Shown here: in pieces, positions 38,505-46,974 of the stretch
Layout: every line of letters starts with the position of its first letter
Numbering within the stretch: position 1 is the stretch's first letter
Assembly (NCBI RefSeq): GCF_900589395.1
Contig: NZ_UUIS01000092.1
Location: forward strand, 1 to 64,000
Source of the DNA: Pseudomonas viridiflava
GTDB taxonomy: Bacteria; Pseudomonadota; Gammaproteobacteria; Pseudomonadales; Pseudomonadaceae
Length of the DNA stretch: 64,000 nucleotides
Direction: 5' to 3'
Notes under the pieces: model-generated
Seen by the model: the letters and a program-made list of their open reading frames with translations, nothing else
Database searches by the model: none
Told to the model about the DNA's origin: nothing
Position numbers and translations under genes: made by a program

Positions 38505-39782
38505 TTACACCCCCAGCCGGTCGCGCAGTTGGTAGTACGAAGCCCCCAGCGCCGTGAACGGCACACGCAGCAGGCGCCCGCCCGGGAACGGGTAGTGCGG
38601 CAGGCCGGCAAAGGCGTCGAAGCGCTCGGCCTGGCCGCGCAGGGCCTCGGCCAGCAGCTTGCCGGCCAGGTGGGTGTAGGTCACGCCATGGCCGCTGCAG
38701 CCCTGGGAGTAGTAGATGTTGTCGCCCAACCGGCCAACCTGCGGCAGGCGCGACAGGGTCAGCAGGAAGTTGCCGGTCCAGGTGTAGTCGAACTTCACAT
38801 CCTTGAGCTGCGGGAAGACCTTGAGCAGCTTGGGCCGGATGATCGCCTCGATGTCGGCCGGGTCACGGGCGCCATACACCACGCCGCCGCCGAAGATCAG
38901 GCGCTTGTCGGCGCTGAGGCGGTAGTAGTCGAGCAGGTAGTTGCAGTCTTCGACGCAATAGTCCTGCGGCAACAGGCTGTTGGCCAGTTCATCGCCCAGC
39001 GGTTCGGTGGTGATCACCTGGGTGCCGCACGGCATCGACTTGGCGGCCAGCTCCGGGATCAGGTCCCCCAGGTAGGCGTTGCCGGCCACGACCACAAACT
39101 TGGCCCGGACCTGGCCCAGCGGCGTATGCACCACCGGGTTCGGCCCACGGTCGATACGCGTGGCCGGGCTTTGCTCATGAATGCGCCCGCCCAGGCTGGC
39201 CACCGCAGCGGCCTCGCCCAGCGCCAGGTTCAGCGGGTGGATATGGCCGCCGCTCATGTCGAGCATGCCGCCCACATAGCGGTCGGTGCCAACAATCTGC
39301 TGGATGCGCGCGGTGTCGAGCAACTCCAGCTGTTTATGGCCGTAGCGTTCCCAGAGCTGTTGTTGCGACTCCAGGTGACCCATCTGCCGGCTGGTCAGGG
39401 CGGCGAACACACCACCGTCCTTCAAATCGCACTGGATGCCGTACTTGGCCACGCGCTCACGAATGATGCGCGCGCCTTCGAAGGCCATGTCCCCCAGCAG
39501 GCGCGCCTGGTGCGGGTCGACGGTCTTCTCGATGACATCGATGTCGCGGCTGTAGCTGTTGACGATCTGCCCGCCGTTGCGCCCCGAAGCGCCGAAGCCG
39601 ACCTTGGCCGCCTCCAGCACGGTGACGGAAAAGCCGTGTTCGAGCAGGAACAGGGCGGTCGACAGCCCGGTGTAGCCGGCGCCGATCACACACACATCGG
39701 TTTCGATGGCTTCGGTCAGCACCGGGTATTCGTCGTGACGGTTGCGCGAGTCGGCGTAGTAGCTCTGTACATGTTGCTGCAT
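38505..39782 (-). CDS. puuB: FAD-dependent gamma-glutamyl-polyamine oxidoreductase (PuuB/PauB type)
   Basis: A 425-residue flavoprotein of the DAO family that oxidises gamma-glutamyl-putrescine (or longer gamma-glutamyl-polyamines) to the aldehyde. The FAD-binding fold is at the front: TDVCVIGAGYTGLS (residue 28) and VTVLEAAKVGFGASGRNGGQ (53). The C-terminal YYSQGCSGHGVTYTHLAGK is the second flavin-contact segment. It lies directly downstream of the aldehyde dehydrogenase (36-base gap) and upstream of the amidohydrolase, in pathway company. Pseudomonas carries several PauB paralogues with different amine preferences; which one this is cannot be told. Confidence 0.9.
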   Translation of the reverse strand: MQQHVQSYYADSRNRHDEYPVLTEAIETDVCVIGAGYTGLSTALFLLEHGFSVTVLEAAKVGFGASGRNGGQIVNSYSRDIDVIEKTVDPHQARLLGDMAFEGARIIRERVAKYGIQCDLKDGGVFAALTSRQMGHLESQQQLWERYGHKQLELLDTARIQQIVGTDRYVGGMLDMSGGHIHPLNLALGEAAAVASLGGRIHEQSPATRIDRGPNPVVHTPLGQVRAKFVVVAGNAYLGDLIPELAAKSMPCGTQVITTEPLGDELANSLLPQDYCVEDCNYLLDYYRLSADKRLIFGGGVVYGARDPADIEAIIRPKLLKVFPQLKDVKFDYTWTGNFLLTLSRLPQVGRLGDNIYYSQGCSGHGVTYTHLAGKLLAEALRGQAERFDAFAGLPHYPFPGGRLLRVPFTALGASYYQLRDRLGV

Positions 39783-39818
39783 GGTCGATTCTCCCGGACG
39801 CGGCGATGGCCTGCGCCC

Positions 39819-41312
39819 TTACAACTTGATCCAGGTGGCTTTGAGTTCGGTGTACTTGTCGAAGGCATGCAGCGACTTGTCGCGCCCGTTGCCCGACTGT
39901 TTGAAGCCCCCGAACGGCGCAGTCATGTCGCCGCCGTCGTATTGATTGACCCACACGCTGCCGGCGCGCAGCGCCCTGGCGGTCAGGTGTGCCTTGGACA
40001 GATCTGCGGTCCAGACCCCGGCGGCCAGGCCGTAGACGGTATCGTTGGCAATGCGAATCGCCTCTTCGACACTGTCGAAGGTCATCACCGACAGCACAGG
40101 ACCGAAGATTTCCTCGCGGGCGATGCGCATGGCATTGTCGACGCCGTCGAACAGGGTCGGCTCGACATACAGCCCGCCGGTTTCCTGCAAGGTGCGCAGG
40201 CCGCCGCTGAGCAGGTGCGCGCCGTCTTCATGCCCGGCCTCGATGTAGCCCAGCACAGTGTCCAGTTGCGTGGCGTCCACCAGCGCGCCGACCCGAGTGG
40301 CGGGGTCCAGGGCGTGGCCGGGCTGCCACTGCTTGAGCGCTTCGACCACCATGGGCACGAAGCGCGCCTTGATCGAGCGCTCGACCAACAGGCGGGAACC
40401 GGCGGTGCACACCTCGCCCTGGTTGAAGGCAATGGCGCTGGCAGCGGCTTCGGCAGCCGCCTGCAGGTCCGGTGCATCGGCGAAGACGATGTTGGGGCTC
40501 TTGCCGCCGGCTTCCAGCCAGACCCGCTTCATGTTCGATTCGCCGGCATAGACCATCAGTTGCTTGGCAATGCGCGTGGAGCCGGTGAACACCAGGGTGT
40601 CGATGTCCATGTGCAGGCCCAGCGCCTTGCCGGCGGTGTGGCCGAAGCCGGGCAGCACGTTGAGCACCCCGGCCGGCAGCCCGGCCTCGACCGCCAGCGC
40701 GGCGATGCGAATGGCGGTCAGCGGCGATTTCTCGGACGGCTTGAGGATCACCGAGTTGCCGGCCGCCAGTGCCGGCCCCAGCTTCCAGCAGGCCATCATC
40801 AACGGGAAGTTCCACGGCACGATGGCGGCCACCACGCCGACCGCCTCGCGGGTGACCAGGCCAAGCTGGTCGTGCGGGGTGGCGGCGACTTCGTCATACA
40901 GCTTGTCGACCGCCTCGGCGCTCCAGCGAATGGCGTTGGCCGCACCGGGCACGTCGATTTGCACGGCATCGGCAATCGGCTTGCCCATGTCGAGGGTTTC
41001 CAGCAGCGCCAGTTCATGGGCGTTGGCCTGCATCAGCTCGGCAAAGCGAATCAGCACTTGCTTGCGCGCCGCTGGCGCCTGGCGCGCCCACACACCGCTG
41101 TCGAAGCGGGCACGGGCGACGCTGACCGCGCGGTTGACGTCATCGACATCGCAGCTGGCCACCTGGGCCAGCAGGCGGCCGTCGACCGGACTGATGCAAT
41201 CGAAAGTTGCATCGCAGACGGCGGCGACATACGTGCCATCGATAAAGGCCCGGCCTTCGATGGTCAGGTTCTGGAACAGCTGTTCCCAGTAATCACGTGG
41301 CGGGATGTTCAT
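39819..41312 (-). CDS. puuC: Gamma-glutamyl-aminobutyraldehyde dehydrogenase (PuuC/PauC type)
   Basis: A 497-residue NAD(P)-dependent aldehyde dehydrogenase expected to oxidise the aldehyde made by the neighbouring flavoenzyme. Family landmarks are VVAAIVPWNFPLMMACWKLG, FTGSTRIAKQ (cofactor loop), the general base Glu in LEAGGKSPN, and the nucleophile Cys in NQGEVCTAGSR. The C-terminal segment FGGFKQSGNGRDKS is also conserved. The ATG at 41312 (MNIPPRDYW) has AAGAG seven bases upstream; an earlier in-frame start would add ten unlikely residues. The specific substrate is inferred from the cluster, since related dehydrogenases accept several aminoaldehydes. Confidence 0.9.
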   Translation of the reverse strand: MNIPPRDYWEQLFQNLTIEGRAFIDGTYVAAVCDATFDCISPVDGRLLAQVASCDVDDVNRAVSVARARFDSGVWARQAPAARKQVLIRFAELMQANAHELALLETLDMGKPIADAVQIDVPGAANAIRWSAEAVDKLYDEVAATPHDQLGLVTREAVGVVAAIVPWNFPLMMACWKLGPALAAGNSVILKPSEKSPLTAIRIAALAVEAGLPAGVLNVLPGFGHTAGKALGLHMDIDTLVFTGSTRIAKQLMVYAGESNMKRVWLEAGGKSPNIVFADAPDLQAAAEAAASAIAFNQGEVCTAGSRLLVERSIKARFVPMVVEALKQWQPGHALDPATRVGALVDATQLDTVLGYIEAGHEDGAHLLSGGLRTLQETGGLYVEPTLFDGVDNAMRIAREEIFGPVLSVMTFDSVEEAIRIANDTVYGLAAGVWTADLSKAHLTARALRAGSVWVNQYDGGDMTAPFGGFKQSGNGRDKSLHAFDKYTELKATWIKL

Positions 41313-41347
41313 GGTTGTTCTCTTGTTGAAATGACACCGCATGGCCT

Positions 41348-41541
41348 GTAGGAGCGCGCTCTGCCCGCGACCGAGTGCGCAGCGCTCGCAAAATTGATGA
41401 AACGCGACAAATTTATGCGTGTGAACACATTCGAAATCTGTGAAACGCCATAGATTTATGCGTGTGAACCATTCGAAATCTGTGAAACGCTACAAATTTA
41501 CGACTGCTAACGCAGCCGGTCGCGGGCAGAGCGCGCTCCTA
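41348..41541. repeat. REP doublet (REPIN) with expanded spacer; supplies the stop codon of puuA
   Basis: Arms GTAGGAGCGCGCTCTGCCC and its inverse bound a spacer of about 150 bases made of a tandem repeat. The right arm, read on the minus strand, is GTGTAGGAGCGCG, whose TAG (41541-41539) ends the synthetase gene. Confidence 0.85.
41399..41500. repeat. Tandem 42/43-base repeat, 2.4 copies, inside the REPIN
   Basis: Copies at 41399-41441 and 41442-41483 begin GAAACGC and share ATTTATGCGTGTGAAC and ATTCGAAATCTGT. A partial third copy (GAAACGCTACAAATTTA) spans 41484-41500. Confidence 0.9.
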
Positions 41542-42921
41542 CACCGTGTGCAGGTACCAGTTGTATTCCAGGTCGGAGATCGACACTTCGAACTCGGCCA
41601 TTTCGCTTTCCTTGCACGCCACGAAGATGTCGATGTACGCGGGGCTGATGTACTGGTTCATGATTGCGCTGTCGTCCAGTTCGCGCAGGGCATCGCGCAG
41701 GTTGTTCGGCAGGCTCTGGTCCAGCTGCTCGTAGGAGTTGCCCTCGATCGGCGCGCAGGGTTCGAGCTTTTGCGTCAGGCCGTGGTGGATGCCGGCCAGG
41801 ATCGCCGACATCATCAGGTACGGGTTGGCGTCGGCGCCGGCCACGCGCTGCTCGATACGGATGGCGGCGGGGTTGCCGGTCGGCACGCGCACCGCGACCG
41901 TGCGGTTGTCCATGCCCCAGCTCGGCGCGTTGGGCACATAGAACTGCGCGCCAAAACGGCGGTACGAGTTGACATTGGGGCACAGGAACGCCATCGAGGC
42001 CGGCATGGTTTCCAGGATTCCGGCGATGGCATGGCGCAGCGGCGCATGCTGTTCGGGGTCTTCGGTGGCGAAGATGTTCTGGCCGGTGGCCTTGTCGAGC
42101 AACGAGATGTGCACGTGCAGGCCATTGCCGGCCTGGCCCGGATAGGGCTTGGCCATGAAGGTGGTGTCCATCTCATGGTCGTAGGCAATGTTCTTGATCA
42201 GGCGCTTGAGCAGCACGGCGTAGTCGCAGGCCAGCAGCGCATCCTCGACATGGTGCAGGTTGACCTCGAACTGCGCCGGCGCACTTTCCTTGACGATGGC
42301 GTCGGCCGGGATGCCCTGCTCCTTGGCGCCTTCGAGAATGTCCTGCAGGCATTCGGCGTATTCGTCCAGGTCGTCGATCAGGTACACCTGGGTGGAGTGC
42401 GGGCGCTTGCCGGAAATGGGCGAGCGCGGCGGCTGCGGACGGCCGTTGATGTTCTCCTGGTCGATCAGGTAGAACTCCAGCTCGAAGGCGGCGCAGATGG
42501 TCAGGCCCAGCGCATCGAACTTGGCAACGATCTGGCGCAGCACTTCGCGCGGGTCGGCGAAGAACGGCTCGCCGTCGAGTTCGTGCATGGTCATCAGCAG
42601 TTGCGCGGTGGGGCGCTTCTGCCAGGGCTCGTAGGCCAGGGTGCCGGGGATCGGGTAGCAGACCCGGTCCGAATCGCCGATGTCCAGGCCCAGGCCGGTG
42701 CTTTCCACCGTCGAGCCATTGATGTCCAGTGCGAACAGCGAGGCCGGCAGGTTGATGCCGCGCTCGTAGACCTTGTGCAGGCTGGGACGCTCGATGCGCT
42801 TGCCGCGCACCACGCCGTTCATGTCAGAGATCAGCAGGTCGACATATTGCACTTCGGGGTGAGTACGCAGGAACTCACTGACTTCACTGGAGACGATGGC
42901 GCGCGGGGATACCGACGACAT
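41539..42921 (-). CDS. puuA: Gamma-glutamyl-polyamine synthetase (glutamine synthetase family)
   Basis: A 460-residue glutamine-synthetase-like ligase that joins glutamate to a polyamine with ATP, the first step of the gamma-glutamyl polyamine pathway. Family motifs present: AFELEFYLIDQE (metal-binding Glu), the GNGLHVHISL segment (catalytic His), and NRTVAVRVPTG with IRIEQRVAGADANPYL (glutamate and nucleotide binding). It lacks the adenylylation loop of true glutamine synthetase and starts with the family's VDLLISDMNGVVRGKRI. The ATG at 42921 (MSSVSPRAIV) has AAAGG nine bases upstream. It is first in the minus-strand cluster and divergent from a LysR regulator, 234 bases away. PauA paralogues differ in amine preference; the precise amine is not evident. 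Confidence 0.92.
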   Translation of the reverse strand: MSSVSPRAIVSSEVSEFLRTHPEVQYVDLLISDMNGVVRGKRIERPSLHKVYERGINLPASLFALDINGSTVESTGLGLDIGDSDRVCYPIPGTLAYEPWQKRPTAQLLMTMHELDGEPFFADPREVLRQIVAKFDALGLTICAAFELEFYLIDQENINGRPQPPRSPISGKRPHSTQVYLIDDLDEYAECLQDILEGAKEQGIPADAIVKESAPAQFEVNLHHVEDALLACDYAVLLKRLIKNIAYDHEMDTTFMAKPYPGQAGNGLHVHISLLDKATGQNIFATEDPEQHAPLRHAIAGILETMPASMAFLCPNVNSYRRFGAQFYVPNAPSWGMDNRTVAVRVPTGNPAAIRIEQRVAGADANPYLMMSAILAGIHHGLTQKLEPCAPIEGNSYEQLDQSLPNNLRDALRELDDSAIMNQYISPAYIDIFVACKESEMAEFEVSISDLEYNWYLHTV

Positions 42922-43103
42922 GATTGAACACCTTTGATGGTTTTTGTGTGGGGCATTGCAGACGGCAGGATGGACAAGCAGGCGGCGTATGAAGCGAGAG
43001 CGGCATTCTTGTTTGTGTTCTGCCTTGAGCCCCGAAAGTTGACTGTTTGACGCTTTTTCATGGCGATCTGCCGAAACAGCTTGGCAGCGCGAACTCACTG
43101 TAA

Positions 43104-43120
43104 ATTACAATCGATGCAAT
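43104..43120. promoter_or_regulatory. Candidate LysR-type operator
   Basis: ATTACA-ATCGA-TGCAAT is an interrupted inverted repeat (five of six bases pair) with the T-N11-A form preferred by LysR proteins. It lies 36 bases before the lysR start in the divergent region. Confidence 0.4.
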
Positions 43121-43155
43121 AAATATTGGCGTTTTGGCAACCTGAGTTTGCGTCC

Positions 43156-44046
43156 ATGCAATATGAGATCAACCATAATGACCTTGCCCTGGTCCTGGCG
43201 CTGGTGCGCGGACGCTCCCTGGCGCGGGCCTCGGAATTGCTGCAGGTCGACATCTCGACGGTGTTTCGTTCGATAAGGCGCCTGGAAAGTGCGCTGGGCA
43301 GTGCGCTGTTCGAAAAAAGCCGGCGCGGCTACGTGCCCAACGAGGTGGCGCAAGCCATGGCCGAGCAGGCCGAGCGCGCCGAACAGGCCTTGGGCGCGGC
43401 ACGCATGGCCTTGCGCCAGGGCGAACAGGTGGTCAGCGGCACCGTGCACCTGACCTGCACCGAGGCGGTGTTGCACAGCCTGATGCTGCCGGCGCTGGCG
43501 CGCTTCATGCCCGCCTACCCGGCGCTGAACCTGGAACTGTCGACGTCCAACAATTTTGCCAACCTGAGCCGCCGCGATGCCGACATCGCCCTGCGCCTGA
43601 CCGATACGCCACCGGAACATCTGGTCGGTCGCCACCTGGGCAGCGCCGCCTATGTGATCTGCGGGCACCCGGATTTTCGCCAGGCCCTGCACGACGATCC
43701 GGCCTCGGTGCCGTGGGTGGCCCCGGACGATTCGATGCCCGACCATGTGTCGGTGACCTGGCGCGAACGTACTTATCCACAGGTGGTGCCACGCTATCGT
43801 TGCAGCAGCATGGCGGCGGTGGCGCAACTGGTCAGTGCCGGCCTGGGCGTGGCGGCCCTGACTGACTTCACCGCCTGCGACCTGCACGGCGTCGAAGCCC
43901 TGAGCGCGCCGCTGGTGGGCTGCAGCACCGAAGTCTGGCTGCTGACCCGCCCGGACTGCCGCGACCTGCGCGCGGTACAGACCCTGTTCGACGAACTGAC
44001 CCCGCGCCTGCGCGAAACCCTGGAGCAGGTGCTGACACTGTCTTGA
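43156..44046 (+). CDS. LysR-family transcriptional regulator
   Basis: A 296-residue DNA-binding regulator. The N-terminal winged helix is visible (ARASELLQVDISTVFRSIRR, then LFEKSRRGYVPNEVA), followed by a linker and a substrate-binding-like effector domain (GTVHLTCTEAVLHSLMLPAL). The ATG at 43156 (MQYEINHND) fits the family start; an upstream in-frame start would add ten residues without homology. It is divergent from the gamma-glutamyl-polyamine synthetase gene and probably controls that cluster, though control of other genes cannot be excluded. The effector is unknown. A T-N11-A palindrome lies just upstream. The gene is followed by a REP doublet. Confidence 0.9.
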   Translation: MQYEINHNDLALVLALVRGRSLARASELLQVDISTVFRSIRRLESALGSALFEKSRRGYVPNEVAQAMAEQAERAEQALGAARMALRQGEQVVSGTVHLTCTEAVLHSLMLPALARFMPAYPALNLELSTSNNFANLSRRDADIALRLTDTPPEHLVGRHLGSAAYVICGHPDFRQALHDDPASVPWVAPDDSMPDHVSVTWRERTYPQVVPRYRCSSMAAVAQLVSAGLGVAALTDFTACDLHGVEALSAPLVGCSTEVWLLTRPDCRDLRAVQTLFDELTPRLRETLEQVLTLS

Positions 44047-44063
44047 TGCACGGCACTGCACTG

Positions 44064-44185
44064 GTAGGAGCGCGCTTGCCCGCGACCGGCTGCGCAGCAG
44101 TCGTAAATTTGTGGCGTTTCCGAGATTTTGCGGGCGCAGCGCACTCGGTCGCGGGCAAGACGGATGGCCGCCCCCGCGCCCCTAC
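44064..44185. repeat. REP doublet with one degenerate arm
   Basis: A complete left arm GTAGGAGCGCGCTTGCCC and spacer GTCGTAAATTTGTGGCG are seen. The right arm keeps CGGTCGCGGGCAAG but its end is altered to GCGCCCCTAC after extra bases. Confidence 0.8.
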
Positions 44186-44379
44186 AAGTGATTTCTTGAA
44201 ATCAATAAGATGAATGTGGCGGTGGCACCAGGCAGGCAAGGGCAAACCGGCCATTATCGGGACGCTCATGGATGTCATCAGACGTCTCTCGATTATTTGA
44301 GACTGGCCACAAGCCGCTATGTCTATGAATTGCCCGGAAAACCTCCAATACCTGCGACTTAAGGCTAATAACCCAAGCG

Positions 44380-44408
44380 TTGACAAGTTTTTCACGCTTC
44401 TTAATAAT
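44380..44408 (+). promoter_or_regulatory. Sigma-70-type promoter of the OprD-like porin gene
   Basis: TTGACA (44380-44385), 17-base spacer, AATAAT (44403-44408). The predicted start of transcription falls on the operator at 44415-44428, leaving a leader of about 255 bases in which nothing else certain was seen. Confidence 0.7.
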
Positions 44409-44414
44409 CGCGAC

Positions 44415-44428
44415 AGTCATACGATAAC
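44415..44428. promoter_or_regulatory. Uronate-regulon operator, copy 1 (porin gene)
   Basis: AGTCATACGATAAC, whose reverse complement is GTTATCGTATGACT, matches the 14-base motif found six times near uronate genes. It sits 7 bases after the -10 hexamer, as expected for a repressor site. Confidence 0.65.
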
Positions 44429-44672
44429 GCACAACAAAAACAACAATGAGTGAGTCGCCTATGTCGCCTTTATCCCAGCGCGTCCGCGCACCGTATTCCT
44501 GTACTTCGCCACCGGCCCATTCTTTCAGTTCATCAAGCGCTGTCGAGAGTCCGTAGCGGCCTGCCTGTACCTATGAATGGCGGCCCGAAACGGCCCTGAC
44601 AACCTCTGCCCTTCACCACGGCCATGCGCTTTGTGGACGGGCTGTCTCACCCTGAACGGAAGCACAACAATA

Positions 44673-45911
44673 ATGAAACTACGCCAGCCCCTTCCCCTTG
44701 CCCTTCTCAGTGCCGGCCTGCTCGCCAGCCTGCCCGGCACCAGCTCTGCTGCCGGTTTCATCGAGGACGGCAAGGCCACGCTCGGCCTGCGCAACTTCTA
44801 TATCAACCGCAATTTCGTCGACCCGGCCAACGCCCAGAGCAAGGCCGAGGAATGGACCCAGAGCTTCATTCTCGATGCCCGCTCGGGGTTTACCGAAGGC
44901 CCGGTCGGCTTCGGCGTGGACGTGCTGGGCATGTGGTCGCTCAAGCTCGACGGCGGTGGCGGTACTTACGGTACTGCTTTGCTGCCACGGCACAGCGACG
45001 GTCGCCCGGCCGATGACTACGGGCGCCTGGGCGTGGCGGCCAAGGCGCGGTTTTCCAAGACCGAGCTGAAAATCGGCGAGTGGATGCCGGTGCTGCCGAT
45101 CCTGCGCGCCGACGACGGTCGCTCATTGCCGCAGACCCTGCGTGGCGGCCAGATCACCTCGAAGGAAATCGAAGGCCTGACCCTCTACGGCGGCCAGTTC
45201 CGCGCCAACAGCCCGCGCAACGACGCCAGCATGGAAGACATGAGCTACGGCGGCGGCCTGTCGGACCGCTTCAACTTCGTCGGGGGTGAATACACCTTCA
45301 ACCAGAACCGCACCCTGGTGGGCGTCTGGAACGCGGTGCTCAAGGACGTCTACGAGCAACAATACGTGCAACTGACCCACAGCCAGCCGATCGGCGACTG
45401 GACCCTGGGCGCCAACCTGGGCTACTTCCAGGGCGATGACGATGGCTCGCGCCGCGCCGGCCGCCTGGACAACAAGACCTACTCGGGCATGTTCTCGGCC
45501 AAGGTGGGTTCCAACACCTTTTATGTCGGCCTGCAGAAGGTCGACGGCGACACCTGGATGCGGGTCAACGGCACCAGCGGCGGCACCCTGGCCAACGACA
45601 GCTACAACGCCAGCTTCGACAACGCCAACGAGCGTTCCTGGCAGGTGCGTCATGACTTCAACTTCGTCGGCGTGGGCGTGCCCGGGCTGACCCTGATGAA
45701 CCGCTATATCAGCGGCCAGGATGTGCACACCGGCGCGATCACCGATGGCAAGGAGTGGATCCGCGAGTCGGAACTGGCCTACGTCATCCAGAGCGGCACG
45801 TTCAAGAACCTGAACGTGAAATGGCGCAACTCCAGTATTCGTCGCGACTTCAGCAGCAACGAATTCGACGAGAACCGCCTGATCTTCAACTACCCTCTTT
45901 CGATTCTGTAG
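44673..45911 (+). CDS. OprD-family outer-membrane porin, probably for uronates
   Basis: A 412-residue OprD/OccD-type porin with a clear signal peptide (KLRQPLPLALLSAGLLASLP, cut after SSAA). Alternating beta-strand sequence fills the rest, and the protein ends in a hydrophobic terminal strand (LIFNYPLSIL). The mature start GFIEDGKATLGLRNFYINR and the TLYGGQFRANSPRN segment are typical of the family. The ATG at 44673 was chosen because it opens the signal peptide. The uronate dehydrogenase gene follows 230 bases later, and both genes carry near-identical promoter-operator blocks, so uptake of galacturonate/glucuronate is inferred from context. Specific OprD substrates are hard to read from sequence. 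Confidence 0.9.
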   Translation: MKLRQPLPLALLSAGLLASLPGTSSAAGFIEDGKATLGLRNFYINRNFVDPANAQSKAEEWTQSFILDARSGFTEGPVGFGVDVLGMWSLKLDGGGGTYGTALLPRHSDGRPADDYGRLGVAAKARFSKTELKIGEWMPVLPILRADDGRSLPQTLRGGQITSKEIEGLTLYGGQFRANSPRNDASMEDMSYGGGLSDRFNFVGGEYTFNQNRTLVGVWNAVLKDVYEQQYVQLTHSQPIGDWTLGANLGYFQGDDDGSRRAGRLDNKTYSGMFSAKVGSNTFYVGLQKVDGDTWMRVNGTSGGTLANDSYNASFDNANERSWQVRHDFNFVGVGVPGLTLMNRYISGQDVHTGAITDGKEWIRESELAYVIQSGTFKNLNVKWRNSSIRRDFSSNEFDENRLIFNYPLSIL

Positions 45912-45990
45912 GACACAAAAGCGGTCGACGCTCGGTTTGCCCACAATGCAGTGGACAAGCCGGCACGTTTGCAGGGCCCTTGCCGCAGCA

Positions 45991-46013
45991 GTCGCCGGCA
46001 AGCCGCCTCCCAC
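45991..46013. repeat. REP singlet, GTGGGAGGC type
   Basis: The reverse complement reads GTGGGAGGCGGCTTGCCGGC, a REP head of a second subfamily, seen again at 57737-57818. It lies after the porin gene. Confidence 0.65.
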
Positions 46014-46051
46014 AGGTCTGCGCTGTATCAGGCAGGCCGTGTCGGGACAAA

Positions 46052-46081
46052 TTGACAAGCAGCAAAATGACTGCCGATAAT
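46052..46081 (+). promoter_or_regulatory. Sigma-70-type promoter of the uronate dehydrogenase operon
   Basis: TTGACA (46052-46057), 18-base spacer, GATAAT (46076-46081). The surrounding bases resemble those of the porin promoter. Confidence 0.65.
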
Positions 46082-46086
46082 CGCCG

Positions 46087-46100
46087 CAGTCATACGACAA
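46087..46100. promoter_or_regulatory. Uronate-regulon operator, copy 2 (udh)
   Basis: AGTCATACGACAAC differs at one base from the porin copy and lies 6 bases after the -10 hexamer. Confidence 0.65.
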
Positions 46101-46141
46101 CATATAACGCACAACAATTTAAACAACTAGCAGAGCTGGCC

Positions 46142-46948
46142 ATGACGACAACACCTTTCAATCGCCTGCTGCTCACCGGTGCAGCAGGCGGACTGGGCAA
46201 GGTCCTTCGCGAACGCCTCAAGAGCAGCGCCGCGATCCTGCGCCTTTCCGATATCAGCCCGATGGAACCTGCAGCAGGTCCTCACGAAGAAGTCGTGCAG
46301 TGCGACCTGGCCGACAAGGCCGCCGTGCATGACCTGGTGGCTGGCGTGGACGCCATCGTGCACTTTGGCGGCGTCTCGACCGAGCACTCTTTCGAAGACA
46401 TCCTGGGCCCTAACATCAGCGGCGTTTTCCATATTTACGAAGCGGCGCGCAAGCACGGCGTCAAGCGCGTGATCTTCGCCAGCTCCAACCATGTCATCGG
46501 CTTCTACAAGCAGGACGAGCAGATCGACGCCCGGTCGGCGCGCCGCCCTGACAGCTATTACGGCCTGTCCAAGTGCTACGGCGAAGACATGGCCAGCTTC
46601 TACTTCGACCGCTACGGCATCGAGACCGTCAGTATCCGCATCGGCTCGTCGTTTCCAGAGCCGCAGAACCGCCGCATGCTCAGCACCTGGTTGAGCTACG
46701 ACGACCTGACCCAGTTGATCGAACGCGGGCTGTTCACGCCCGATGTCGGCCACACCGTGGTCTACGGCGCCTCGGCCAACCGCGACGTCTGGTGGGACAA
46801 CCGCCATGCCGCGCACCTGGGCTATCAGCCCAAGGATTGCTCCGAAGTGTTCCGCCCGGCCGTGGAAGCCCAGCCCATGCCGGCGGCCGACGATCCGGCC
46901 ATGGTCTACCAGGGCGGTGCCTTCGTGGCCGCCGGTCCCTTCGACTGA
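46142..46948 (+). CDS. udh: Uronate dehydrogenase (NAD+)
   Basis: A 268-residue short-chain dehydrogenase that oxidises D-galacturonate or D-glucuronate to the aldaro-lactone with NAD+. The nucleotide fold starts with LTGAAGGLGK (residues 11-20) and the catalytic pair is Tyr140 and Lys144 in SYYGLSKCYGED. Length and the VHFGGVSTEHSFEDIL and SFPEPQNRRMLSTWLS segments match characterised Pseudomonas uronate dehydrogenases. The ATG at 46142 opens the Rossmann fold directly; longer readings from upstream run through promoter DNA. It is followed 26 bases later by a lactonase gene and a TRAP transporter, making a short uronate pathway operon. The identification by family and context is strong. Confidence 0.93.
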   Translation: MTTTPFNRLLLTGAAGGLGKVLRERLKSSAAILRLSDISPMEPAAGPHEEVVQCDLADKAAVHDLVAGVDAIVHFGGVSTEHSFEDILGPNISGVFHIYEAARKHGVKRVIFASSNHVIGFYKQDEQIDARSARRPDSYYGLSKCYGEDMASFYFDRYGIETVSIRIGSSFPEPQNRRMLSTWLSYDDLTQLIERGLFTPDVGHTVVYGASANRDVWWDNRHAAHLGYQPKDCSEVFRPAVEAQPMPAADDPAMVYQGGAFVAAGPFD

Positions 46949-46974
46949 TCTTCAACGCGCAAGGAAGCCCTGAC

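Noticed and set aside
39819..41312. Aldehyde dehydrogenase as the missing 2-oxoglutarate semialdehyde dehydrogenase of the uronate pathway
   Set aside because: It lies inside the polyamine cluster, directly before puuB, and lacks the 14-base operator upstream.
41399..41500. Tandem repeat taken as an iteron origin or CRISPR array
   Set aside because: It lies between REP arms, has fewer than three copies with no spacers, and shares its unit with another REPIN.
44454..44576. Open frame of 40 codons in the porin leader reading like a membrane-protein tail (VFLYFATGPFFQFIK)
   Set aside because: It has no start codon in frame and no recognised relative; possibly a gene remnant, but unsupported.
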